Part shown: positions 1 through 11,364 of the stretch, piece by piece
Numbering within the stretch: the stretch's first letter is position 1
Layout of the letters: every line of letters begins with the position of its first letter
Source of the DNA: an uncultured Pelagibacteraceae bacterium
GTDB taxonomy: Bacteria; Pseudomonadota; Alphaproteobacteria; Pelagibacterales; Pelagibacteraceae
Reading direction: 5' to 3'
Assembly (NCBI GenBank): GCA_902557605.1
Contig: CACEAQ010000002.1
Span: 19,842 to 83,841, forward strand
DNA length: 64,000 nucleotides
Program-made: the position numbers and the translations under genes
Notes under the pieces: model-generated
Databases searched by the model: none
What the model was told of the DNA's origin: nothing
Seen by the model: the letters and a program-made list of their open reading frames with translations, nothing else

Positions 1-27
1 TATTCGTGCATATATACAATCGTAAAA

Positions 28-279
28 ATGCCTAATACAAAATCAGCAGTTAGACGAGTAAGAAGAGTTAAAAAACAAACTCAAGTAAATAGAATAAGAA
101 GAAGTAAGTATAAAAATGCCATAAAACAAATGGAATTGCTTCTTAAATCAAAAGAAAAAGACAAAGCAAAAAAATACTTTCCGAAATTTCAATCAATTCT
201 AATGCAGGTTGCTAAATCTGGAGTAGTAGATAAAAAAACAGCTTCCAGAAAAATTTCAAGAGTTTCAAAAAAAATTTAA
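28..279 (+). CDS. rpsT: 30S ribosomal protein S20
   Basis: 83 aa basic protein MPNTKSAVRRVRRVKKQTQVNRIRRSKYKNAIK..., typical S20; adjacent to dnaA. Confidence 0.95.
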   Translation: MPNTKSAVRRVRRVKKQTQVNRIRRSKYKNAIKQMELLLKSKEKDKAKKYFPKFQSILMQVAKSGVVDKKTASRKISRVSKKI

Positions 280-484
280 ACAAAATCCTAACAATTAAGA
301 GTTGTTAAATTAGAAAATTAAAAACTACATTTAGTTTTGAATTACAAAATATAGTTTCTTTCAAAAGTTGTAAAAGATTTAAAAAATTACAACCTAATTA
401 AATTTATTTTTAATTACAACCTCTACATAGTTGCAAATAATTTACAAAAAGAGTTTAAATAATTTTTTCAAAAAATTTAATTAC

Positions 485-1873
485 ATGGATCAAAGCTTTA
501 AAAAACAAAAAGTTTTTACTTCAGAGGAAGAAAAGACATTAAAATGGGACCAGATTCAGCTATCATTTAAGAAAGCTTTCGGCAATGAAGTTTATAATAG
601 TTGGTTACAAAAAATTTCACTTTTGAAAGAGTACAACGACTATTTGGTTTTAGGAGTGCCTACAAGATTTTTTAGAGATTGGATAGTATCACGTTATCTA
701 GATAAAATTTTGGAGGAAGTAAAAATTTTTAAATTAAGTCTTAATAGGATAGAATTCAAAATTATTGAGGAAAATAAACAAAATCAAGAAATAGTAAAAA
801 TTGATGAAATAAGCAAAGTCACAGAAATAAAAGACTCAATTCTTAATTATAATAGATTAAATCCTAACTTAAATTTCTTAAATTTTGTCAAAGGCAAGAG
901 TAATGATATAGCACTCTCCTACTCTAAAAGAGTGTGTGAGGATATCTCAAGATACAACCCTTTGTATGTTTGTGGGGGCGTAGGATTAGGAAAAACACAC
1001 TTACTAAATGCTATTGGATTAGAGTTACAGGATAATAATAACGTGATGTTTATTTCAGCTGAGAGGTTTATGTATCACTTTATTAAATCTATTAAGAAAA
1101 ATGATATGGTAAACTTTAAAGATTTCTTTAGAAAATCTTCAGTCTTTATCATAGATGACATACAATTCATTAGTGGCAAAGAAAGTTTACAAGAAGAGTT
1201 TTTTCACACTTTTAATAGTTTAATGGACAAAGGTTCTCAAATTGTAATATCTTCAGATAGATCCCCTATGAAATTAGACAAAGTACAAGATAGAATTAAA
1301 TCGAGATTAGCAGGAGGGTTAGTCGTTGATATTGATGCGCCAGATTTAGAACTAAAGATTAAGATTATAAAAAAGAAAATTGAAGAAATTCAAACACAGT
1401 TTAAAGAGAGTATTAATTTAAATGATGATGTAATAAACTACATTGCTAAGGAAAGCAAAACAAGTGTACGAGAACTGATTGGAATTTTAAATAGAGTTAT
1501 TGCCTTTGGACGAGTTCATAATAGAACTTTGAACATCAATGATTGTAAAAATATTTTAAAAGACGTATTTAATCAAATAAAAGTTATCACGGTCGATAAA
1601 ATTCAAAATGTAGTTGCAAACTATTTTAACATTTCTCTGCAGGACATGCTTTCGCAAAGACGATCAAGACCATTAGCAAGGCCAAGACAGATTGCTATGT
1701 TTCTCGCAAAAAAAATGACCTCTAGGTCTCTTCCAGAAATTGGTAGAAGATTTGCTAACAGGGACCACACTACAGTTATACATGCAGTTAAAACAATTAA
1801 CCGTTTATCAGATCAAGATGATGAAATGAAAAAAAATATCAATCAAATCAAGAGTCTTTTACTGGAACAGTAA
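485..1873 (+). CDS. dnaA: Chromosomal replication initiator DnaA
   Basis: Walker A GGVGLGKTHLLNAIG, FIIDDIQF, C-terminal RDHTTVIHAVKTI. ORF is called from a TTG at 431, but ATG at 485 (MDQSFKK) is the likelier start. Confidence 0.95.
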   Translation: MDQSFKKQKVFTSEEEKTLKWDQIQLSFKKAFGNEVYNSWLQKISLLKEYNDYLVLGVPTRFFRDWIVSRYLDKILEEVKIFKLSLNRIEFKIIEENKQNQEIVKIDEISKVTEIKDSILNYNRLNPNLNFLNFVKGKSNDIALSYSKRVCEDISRYNPLYVCGGVGLGKTHLLNAIGLELQDNNNVMFISAERFMYHFIKSIKKNDMVNFKDFFRKSSVFIIDDIQFISGKESLQEEFFHTFNSLMDKGSQIVISSDRSPMKLDKVQDRIKSRLAGGLVVDIDAPDLELKIKIIKKKIEEIQTQFKESINLNDDVINYIAKESKTSVRELIGILNRVIAFGRVHNRTLNINDCKNILKDVFNQIKVITVDKIQNVVANYFNISLQDMLSQRRSRPLARPRQIAMFLAKKMTSRSLPEIGRRFANRDHTTVIHAVKTINRLSDQDDEMKKNINQIKSLLLEQ

Positions 1874-1876
1874 AAA

Positions 1877-2992
1877 ATGCAATTTGTTGTTAAAAGAGAT
1901 GTTTTATTAAAGTCATTGAATTTTGTGCAAGGAGTTGTTGAAAAAAAAAATACACTTCCAATACTCTCAAATGTACTTATCCAGCTGAAAGATAAAAAAT
2001 TAAGCATTATAGCTACTGATCTTGATATAATTTTTCAAGATGAAATTAGTGAAATTGAAGTTTTAGAGGAAGGCAGCACAACTACAACTGCATCTATTTT
2101 ATTTGATATTTTAAGAAAAATACCTTCAAATGCAGAAATAAATTTTGAGTTAAAAAAAGAAAATATCTTAAATTTAAAAAGCGAAAATTCTAATTTTAAT
2201 CTAAAATGCATATCAACTGATAACTTCCCTACTTTTACAGATGATTTTTCAGGAGATTCTATAAAATTAAATAACCAAAAATTTTTAAAACTTTTGAACA
2301 AAACTAAAATTTCAATATCAAATGATGACACACGACATTATTTGAATGGAGTATTTTTCCATTTATTAGAGGCTCACGGCCGAAATTTCTTAACAGGAGT
2401 AGCTACAGACAGCCATAGATTATCATCTAGTAGTTTGGAGATAGAAAATATTGGCGATTTTGACCCAATTATTTTACCAAAAAAAACAGTATTTCAACTT
2501 TGCAGTTTACTATCTGAAATTAATGAGGATGTCAAAATGCAGTTTGGTGAAAATAAGATCAAATTTAGTTTAGGAAAAATAATTTTGGTTTCAAAAATTA
2601 TTGACGGAAAATTCCCTGATTATAAAAAAGTTGTGCCATCAAATAATGAAAAAACGCTAACAGTGCAATCAAAAGAATTTATTAATTCTATAGAAAGAGT
2701 AATTAGTGTTTCATTGGACAGAAAAGAGGGTGTGAAATTAACTATAGGAAGAGATAATATTCAATTATCTGTAAATAGTGCGAACTCAGGAGAAGGAAAT
2801 GAGAAAATAAAAGCTGAATTTAATGCAGAAAACTTAAATATTAGTTTTAATTCAAAATACTTAATAGATATTGCCTCAGAAGTAGAAGATAAAAATTTAA
2901 AATTACGTTTAAAAGACTCAACTTCACCAGTGCTGATTGAAGATTCTTCTGATAAAAATAGTTATTACGTAATAATGCCGATGAAAATTTGA
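1877..2992 (+). CDS. dnaN: DNA polymerase III beta subunit (sliding clamp)
   Basis: 371 aa, LPILSNVLIQL N-terminus and C-terminal YYVIMPMKI; directly follows dnaA. Confidence 0.95.
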   Translation: MQFVVKRDVLLKSLNFVQGVVEKKNTLPILSNVLIQLKDKKLSIIATDLDIIFQDEISEIEVLEEGSTTTTASILFDILRKIPSNAEINFELKKENILNLKSENSNFNLKCISTDNFPTFTDDFSGDSIKLNNQKFLKLLNKTKISISNDDTRHYLNGVFFHLLEAHGRNFLTGVATDSHRLSSSSLEIENIGDFDPIILPKKTVFQLCSLLSEINEDVKMQFGENKIKFSLGKIILVSKIIDGKFPDYKKVVPSNNEKTLTVQSKEFINSIERVISVSLDRKEGVKLTIGRDNIQLSVNSANSGEGNEKIKAEFNAENLNISFNSKYLIDIASEVEDKNLKLRLKDSTSPVLIEDSSDKNSYYVIMPMKI

Positions 2993-3029
2993 ATTTAATC
3001 AATTTTTAAGATTAAATTTTTTTTATTAA

Positions 3030-5183
<2,154 letters not shown>

Positions 5184-5190
5184 TAAGATA

Positions 5191-6474
5191 ATGAACTTTT
5201 CAACTCTTTTTCGAACAAAAGAGAACTTAAGCCTAGATAAAAATACGTTAACAATCCTAAGGTATATAGCCATTATCGGCCAAATAGTTGCAATTAGTAT
5301 AGTCTTTTATGCCTTAAATTTACCTTTCCCAATTTTAGAGAGTTATTTGATCATTTCCATGGGCATAGCTACAAATTTGTATCTTCAATTTGGGATAAAA
5401 GTTAATCAACTTAAAGATTTTTATGCAGCCCCTTTTCTATTGATCGATTTGTTGCAATTAAGCGCTCTTCTTTATTTGACTGGAGGAATTTTTAATCCTT
5501 TTTCTTTTCTTTTAGTTATACCAGCAATCGTTTCATCAACATTTTTAAGTATGGGCACTACAATTATTTTAGGTTTAATAACTTCATTACTTTTATTAAC
5601 CATATCATTTTTTCATCTTCCATTACCAGGTGAAGATATGAATTTGTTACATTTTCCAAATTTTTATAAAATTGGAATCATTATCTCTATATTAATAGGT
5701 TTAATATTTTTAAGTTATTTCGGTATTCGTTTTTCTGGTGAAAAAAAGAAAACAGAAGAAGCTTTTAAAAAACTTCAAGAGGTAATTTATAAAGAGTACG
5801 AGTTGGAGTCCTTAGGAGGACAAGCAGCGGCAGCAGCACATTCTCTAGGTACACCATTAGCTACAATAAGTGTTGTTGCTAAAGAATTGAAAAAAGAAAT
5901 TGGAGATAATAATGAATTATCTAAAGATATTGATCTATTAATTAGTCAATCTAAAAGATGTAGTGAAATTCTAAAAAGGATTTCAAAAAAACAAATAGAG
6001 GAAGATAAATTTTTTAGTTCAACAAAATTAGAAAATTTACTTGAGGAAATCATAAATTCTTTTAGAGAAACTTCATCTAAAGAAATTATTTTAGTATCTG
6101 ATAAAGATAAAAACAAAATTGATATTCAAAGGTCAGCTGAAATGATTTACGGGTTGAGAAATTTTATAGGCAATGCGATTAAATTCTCAAAAAGTAAAGT
6201 TAATATTTTTTTGATGAGTGACGAAAAAGAAATTAAAATCATAGTAAATGATGATGGGCCAGGATTTCCTAAAGATATTATTGATAACTTGGGAGAACCC
6301 TATATTAAATCTAGATCATTAGAGTTAAATTCAAACTCAGGCTTGGGCCTTGGAACTTTCTTAGGTAAAACTTTATTAGAAAGACAAAATGCTAAACTCT
6401 TGTTTAAAGATGATAAAAATTTGGGTGGTGCTTCAGTAGTAATTAGCTGGTCTCCTAAAAATATTTTACTTTAA
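5191..6474 (+). CDS. regB: RegB/PrrB-type redox sensor histidine kinase
   Basis: Multi-TM N-terminus; H-box AAAAHSLGTPLATISVVAKEL; GPGFP and GLGLGTFLGKTLLERQNA ATPase motifs. Confidence 0.85.
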   Translation: MNFSTLFRTKENLSLDKNTLTILRYIAIIGQIVAISIVFYALNLPFPILESYLIISMGIATNLYLQFGIKVNQLKDFYAAPFLLIDLLQLSALLYLTGGIFNPFSFLLVIPAIVSSTFLSMGTTIILGLITSLLLLTISFFHLPLPGEDMNLLHFPNFYKIGIIISILIGLIFLSYFGIRFSGEKKKTEEAFKKLQEVIYKEYELESLGGQAAAAAHSLGTPLATISVVAKELKKEIGDNNELSKDIDLLISQSKRCSEILKRISKKQIEEDKFFSSTKLENLLEEIINSFRETSSKEIILVSDKDKNKIDIQRSAEMIYGLRNFIGNAIKFSKSKVNIFLMSDEKEIKIIVNDDGPGFPKDIIDNLGEPYIKSRSLELNSNSGLGLGTFLGKTLLERQNAKLLFKDDKNLGGASVVISWSPKNILL

Positions 6475-6482
6475 GAGAAAAC

Positions 6483-7529
6483 TTACTTTGGCTCTTGTTG
6501 TGTTAAACAATGAATTGCTCCAAATCCCCAAATTAATTCAGAACAATCTATAGGAATAATTTTTCTATTATTAAATTCCTTTTTAAAAATCTCAATCACT
6601 ATTTTATCTTTTGGATCATTGAAAGTAGGCAACAAAACAAATTTATTAAAGATATAAAAGTTTAAATATGATGCTGGAACTCTTATTTTATTTATATAAA
6701 TAGGTCTAGGCATAGGAATTTTTTTAATTCTAATTTGTGAAGAATTAATTCTGATTTTTTTCAAAATTTTAAAGTTTTCATCAAGATTTTTAAAATTTTT
6801 ATCTTTTTTATTATTTTCGTAAGCGAGAAATACTTTATTATGTTTTACAAACCTAGCAATATCATCAACGTGACCATGAGTATCATCTCCCTCAATTCCT
6901 TTATTGAGCCAAATAATTTTTTTTACTCCTAAAAATTTTTTGAATATGTGATTATAATTTTTAATTTTTAAGAAAGAATTCCTTTGTTGAATTTTACTTA
7001 ATAAGCATTCTTTAGTTGTGAGTAGTAAACCTTTTCCATTAACATCGATCGCTCCCCCCTCGAGAACTATTGGTTTTTTATTAAACTTTGGGGTGATGAC
7101 ATTTCCTTTGTAATGACTTTTTATTCTTAAGATGACTTTATTATCTGCTCTAAAATTTTTATATTTAGCCCAACCGTTGAACGTCCAATTCAATAAAATA
7201 TTTTGATTTTTTTTATCCTTAATAAATATTGGCCCTGTATCTCTCATCCATACCCTATCTGTTTTACAAATAATAAATTTTACATTTTGTACTTTTGCAT
7301 TATTTTTCCTAAGCAATCTTTTAATTGCATTCTTAGAATTGTAGTTTTTAATTAATAGATTTACTTCTTGAGACTTAGTAATTTTAGAGATTATTTCAGC
7401 AAATATCTTGGGGATATTTTTAAATTTGCCTGGCCAATCATTTTTATTATAAGGCCATCCTATTAATGTAGATTTTTGTTTTTCCCATTCAGCTGGCATC
7501 CTGAAAAGAGATTTTGTTATTCTAGGCAT
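6483..7529 (-). CDS. aguA: Agmatine deiminase family protein
   Basis: RMPAEWEKQKSTLIGWPYN, VWMRDTGPIFI, EGGAIDVNG, GDDTHGHVDDIARF, GAIHCLTQQEP. Confidence 0.9.
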   Translation of the reverse strand: MPRITKSLFRMPAEWEKQKSTLIGWPYNKNDWPGKFKNIPKIFAEIISKITKSQEVNLLIKNYNSKNAIKRLLRKNNAKVQNVKFIICKTDRVWMRDTGPIFIKDKKNQNILLNWTFNGWAKYKNFRADNKVILRIKSHYKGNVITPKFNKKPIVLEGGAIDVNGKGLLLTTKECLLSKIQQRNSFLKIKNYNHIFKKFLGVKKIIWLNKGIEGDDTHGHVDDIARFVKHNKVFLAYENNKKDKNFKNLDENFKILKKIRINSSQIRIKKIPMPRPIYINKIRVPASYLNFYIFNKFVLLPTFNDPKDKIVIEIFKKEFNNRKIIPIDCSELIWGFGAIHCLTQQEPK

Positions 7530-8397
7530 CTCTTGGATTTTTAAGTAGTCCTTTATAGTAGTCTATTCTTCTATCTCTAAAAAAAGGCCAATGTTGTCGA
7601 GAAGTTTCTACTTTTTTGAAATCAATTTCACAAATTAAAATGTTTTCTTTTAAACTGGCCTTTTTAACAACGTTACCACTTGGATCAAATATTACACTAT
7701 TCCCCCAGAACTCTATCTTTTTATTACCTTGTTTTTCAATTCCAACTCTATTTACTGCAGCAACATATATACCATTTGCTATTGCGTGAGACCTTTGAAT
7801 TGAAAGCCAAGACTCGAGTTGCGACGTACCAAATTTCCTTTTTTCTTTTGGATGCCATCCAATAGCGGTTGGATAAAAAATAATTTCTGCTCCTTTAAGA
7901 GCTGTTAATCTTGCTGCTTCAGGAAACCACTGATCCCAACAAATTAAAGTACCTAAATTGCCTTTTGAAGTTTTAAAAGATTTGAAACCTAAATCTCCAG
8001 GTGCAAAATAAAACTTCTCGTAAAACTGTGGATCATCAGGGATATGCATTTTTCTATATTTTCCTAATAGTTTACCTTTTTCATTAATTACAACACTACT
8101 ATTGTGATAAAGCCCAGAGGTCTTCTTCTCAAATAAAGAAATTATTAAAATAATTTTCAGTTCTCTAGCAAGTGCAGAAAATAAGTTACTGGTAGGCCCT
8201 GGTATTTTCTCAGCGAAATTAAAGTTTTTATGACTTTCAACCTGACAAAAATATTTTGTCATAAATAACTCTGGTAAGCAAATTACTTTTGCACCTTTTT
8301 TTGCTGCAGAATTAATTTTGTTGACAGCATTTTGAATATTTTTTTTTGGGTCAGATGACATTTTCATCTGTACTAATGCTATCTTCGTTTTACTCAT
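7522..8397 (-). CDS. aguB: N-carbamoylputrescine amidase (nitrilase superfamily)
   Basis: CLPELF, GKYRKMHIPDDPQFYEKFYF, LICWDQWFPEAARL (catalytic Glu-Lys-Cys); overlaps aguA by 8 nt. Confidence 0.9.
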   Translation of the reverse strand: MSKTKIALVQMKMSSDPKKNIQNAVNKINSAAKKGAKVICLPELFMTKYFCQVESHKNFNFAEKIPGPTSNLFSALARELKIILIISLFEKKTSGLYHNSSVVINEKGKLLGKYRKMHIPDDPQFYEKFYFAPGDLGFKSFKTSKGNLGTLICWDQWFPEAARLTALKGAEIIFYPTAIGWHPKEKRKFGTSQLESWLSIQRSHAIANGIYVAAVNRVGIEKQGNKKIEFWGNSVIFDPSGNVVKKASLKENILICEIDFKKVETSRQHWPFFRDRRIDYYKGLLKNPRDA

Positions 8398-8403
8398 TAT
8401 TTT

Positions 8404-9450
8404 TCAATTGAATAAATTTTGAAAATTTCTTTTTTGTCTTGCTTGCCAATGTTTACGATGAAACGCATCGCTTGCTATTAGGGGTAATACACTTGTAGCT
8501 TCAGCAAACACCATTTGTTCCTTCGTCACATCCACTTTCCCCCATGAACTTGCCTCTTTTAAAGTAGAACTACTGCAAGCACCATCTCTCGTATCTGCCA
8601 CAGTTATTTGAATAGCGTATTTATGCATATCTACCTTTTTACCTAATAACTCTGCACAGACCACTGTATCCTGAATAAAATTTTTGGGTACCCCACCGCC
8701 AACCATTAATAATCCTGATTGTTTTGATTTGAGTTTAATTTCAGTTATTTCTCTGAACTCTCTTATTGAGTCTATGGTGATGTGATTTTCTGGATTTTGT
8801 TCCTGATGCATCACAAGTCCAAATCCTGCTGAACTATCTGTGAAAGCGGGACAAAATATAGGAACATTACTATCATAAGCAGCTTCTATTAATGAGTTTT
8901 TTTTCTTAGAATTTGTTTTTAAATATTTTCCAAGTTCTTTAATAAATTCCCTTGAGGTATATGGTTTAGGTTTTAGAGAATTAGCAATTTCACATATAGT
9001 TTTGTCACATGCTTGAAGCTCCTCTTCATCAATATAAGTGTCATATATCCTGTCAATATAGTTGTTTCTTAGTTCAGTATCATCTTGAAATTGGGAACCC
9101 TGATAGTGCTTGAAACCTAGAGCTTCAAAAAAATCCATATCTATAATCGAGGCCCCCGTAGCCACAATAGCATCAACCATGTTATGTTTTACTAAATCAG
9201 TGTATAAATCCATGCATCCACCTGCTGAAGTTGAGCCTGCTAAAGTTAAAAAAATCGAACAATCTTTATCTGCAAGCATTTCATTATAAATAGCTGCCGC
9301 TCTGGCTGTATCTCTAGAAGTGAAAGACATCTTACTCATACCATCAATTATCTTACGAGCATCAAAAGACTTGATGTCGATGTGTTCAACTGGAGAATTA
9401 AGTAAAGATTTTTTATTGTGTCCAATATTCGGACTATTTTTTTTATTCAT
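8404..9450 (-). CDS. Deoxyhypusine synthase family protein (possible homospermidine or bis-guanidino-azanonane synthase)
   Basis: LAGSTSAGGCMDLYTDLVKHNMVDAIVATGAS; GGGVPKNF; C-terminal EASSWGKVD matching the DHS active-site Lys motif. Confidence 0.85.
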   Translation of the reverse strand: MNKKNSPNIGHNKKSLLNSPVEHIDIKSFDARKIIDGMSKMSFTSRDTARAAAIYNEMLADKDCSIFLTLAGSTSAGGCMDLYTDLVKHNMVDAIVATGASIIDMDFFEALGFKHYQGSQFQDDTELRNNYIDRIYDTYIDEEELQACDKTICEIANSLKPKPYTSREFIKELGKYLKTNSKKKNSLIEAAYDSNVPIFCPAFTDSSAGFGLVMHQEQNPENHITIDSIREFREITEIKLKSKQSGLLMVGGGVPKNFIQDTVVCAELLGKKVDMHKYAIQITVADTRDGACSSSTLKEASSWGKVDVTKEQMVFAEATSVLPLIASDAFHRKHWQARQKRNFQNLFN

Positions 9451-10631
9451 TAAGCTACTAAAGAACCAACTTTATCGTTAACATTATCGTACATAGATAT
9501 AATTGGTTTGTCACTTAATTCGTGAATATCATTTGAATAAAAACCGTTGAAGTTTGTTCTGAAAGTAAGACTGTAAGCACCTAACTGACCTAATTCTATA
9601 TAGTCGCCCTCTTTAATATTATTTGGTAACAAAAAAGGTCCTTTCATGTAATCTAATCCATCACAAGTTGGTCCAAAAAAACTAAAAGCAGTTAATTTTT
9701 TAGACTGAATTCTTCCGTTTGTAATCATCTTTGATGGTAAAACAAAGTTTGGTGCCCCAGCGTCAAATAAAGATCCATATGTTCCATCATTAATGTACAA
9801 GCTATTTTTTTTTCTTAAAATAACTTTAACAATTGTGGATCCACTTTCTGCTACAAGAGCTCTTCCTGGCTCACATATAATTTCTGGCAATTTATTTAAC
9901 TTTAAATTATTAAGCTCTTTTTTAATTTCTTCCATATAATTAATTAATGGTTCAGGATTAAGATCTGGATATACAGAAGGAAAACCCCCACCAACATTAA
10001 TTGTATTTGGAATTATTTTTGTTTTTTTTATTATATTTCCAATTTCACGAATTCCTTTTGAGTAAGAAATTTTGTGCATACATTGAGAGCCAACGTGAAA
10101 ACTTATTCCAAGTTTATTTGAATGTTCCTTACATAATCTTACTAATCCCAAAGCTTCAGAGGGAAGCGCACCAAATTTTCTAGATAGATCTATTTCAGCG
10201 TGTTCATTCGAAATTGCAATTCTTACAAACAATTCTAAATCTTTTGCTTGATTAGTGGCCTCTAGAATTTTCCTCAACTCATCTTTACTATCAAGAGAAA
10301 AACTTTTAACACCATAATCGAAGTAAGCCGATGATATACTTTCTTTACTTTTAATAGTATGCATAAAATGTAACTTCGCATTCGACTTAATTTTATTAAG
10401 AAGCTTAACTTCATTTAGAGAAGCAACATCGAATTCATTAACACCATTAGCAATAATCTGTTTAATAATTTTTTCGTTTGGATTCGTTTTAACAGCGTAG
10501 AGTATTTTTCCAGGAAAATTATCTTTAAAAAATTTTACGGATTTTTTAATCTCGTTTGGCCGTATACAATATACGGGGTAATCTGGTTGTAATGAGTTAA
10601 CTAATTCGTTAACTGTTTTAAATTTTCCCAT
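9450..10631 (-). CDS. Fold III PLP-dependent ornithine/amino-acid decarboxylase
   Basis: YAVKTNPNEKI (PLP Lys), SFHVGSQC, NVGGGFPS, EPGRALVAESG, GPTCDGLDYM. Confidence 0.88.
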   Translation of the reverse strand: MGKFKTVNELVNSLQPDYPVYCIRPNEIKKSVKFFKDNFPGKILYAVKTNPNEKIIKQIIANGVNEFDVASLNEVKLLNKIKSNAKLHFMHTIKSKESISSAYFDYGVKSFSLDSKDELRKILEATNQAKDLELFVRIAISNEHAEIDLSRKFGALPSEALGLVRLCKEHSNKLGISFHVGSQCMHKISYSKGIREIGNIIKKTKIIPNTINVGGGFPSVYPDLNPEPLINYMEEIKKELNNLKLNKLPEIICEPGRALVAESGSTIVKVILRKKNSLYINDGTYGSLFDAGAPNFVLPSKMITNGRIQSKKLTAFSFFGPTCDGLDYMKGPFLLPNNIKEGDYIELGQLGAYSLTFRTNFNGFYSNDIHELSDKPIISMYDNVNDKVGSLVA

Positions 10632-10679
10632 TTCATGTGTTCCTCGTTTAATTACACAAAGATTTTTTAAAAAATTTAA

Positions 10680-10719
10680 TAAAAAAAACCTTATTTATTT
10701 CGCATTTAAGGTTTTTTTG
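10680..10719. terminator. Intrinsic-terminator-like hairpin, U-tract on both strands, in the divergent odc/regA region
   Basis: AAAAAAACCTTA-tttatttcgcat-TAAGGTTTTTTT: inverted repeat flanked by A and T runs. Confidence 0.7.
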
Positions 10720-10740
10720 ACACTATGTAAAGAAAAAACG

Positions 10741-10790
10741 GACATTTTTGTCGTGTTGAAATTTTGTCAACAATACCTATATAACGTTCC
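10741..10790 (+). promoter_or_regulatory. Putative regA promoter with inverted repeats
   Basis: GACATTTTTGTC and GTTGAAATTTTGTCAAC inverted repeats; TTGAAA (10756) and TATATAAC (10778) just before the ATG at 10791. Confidence 0.4.
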
Positions 10791-11363
10791 ATGAGAGCAC
10801 AAAAAACCGTCCCAGAGCAGCTAAAATTGGCAGACTTTGCTGATAAATCGCTATTAATCCTTGATGATGATGATCCCTTAAGGGGCAGGCTTGCAAGAGC
10901 CATGGAGAAGAAAGGATTTCAAGTTAAGGAGGCTAAATCAGTAGCTGAGGGTCTTAATATTGCTAAAACAGCTCCCACAGCCTTTGCTGTAATTGATCTT
11001 AGGCTTGAAGATGGTAATGGATTGGATGTTGTTAAGGAACTTTCAAAAAATAAAAAAGATAGCAGAATTGTAATGTTAACGGGATACGGGAATCTACCTA
11101 CGGCTGTAGCTGCAGTGAAAGAAGGCGCAATCGATTATATAGCTAAACCAGTTGATGCGGACGATGTCGAGTCTGCTTTATTAGCATCGCCAGAATCAAA
11201 AGCAAAGCCTCCTGAAAATCCAATGTCAGCTGATAGAGTAAAGTGGGAACATATACACCGAGTTTTTGAGCTATGTAATAGAAATGTTTCCGAAACAGCT
11301 CGAAGACTTAAGATGCATAGGAGAACACTGCAAAGAATTCTTTCTAAAAGATCTCCAAGATAA
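10791..11363 (+). CDS. regA: RegA/ActR/PrrA-type response regulator
   Basis: Receiver domain LLILDDDDPLRGRLARAM, IDYIAKPVDADDV; Fis-type HTH NRNVSETARRLKMHRRTLQRILSKRSPR. Confidence 0.92.
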   Translation: MRAQKTVPEQLKLADFADKSLLILDDDDPLRGRLARAMEKKGFQVKEAKSVAEGLNIAKTAPTAFAVIDLRLEDGNGLDVVKELSKNKKDSRIVMLTGYGNLPTAVAAVKEGAIDYIAKPVDADDVESALLASPESKAKPPENPMSADRVKWEHIHRVFELCNRNVSETARRLKMHRRTLQRILSKRSPR

Positions 11364-11364
11364 C

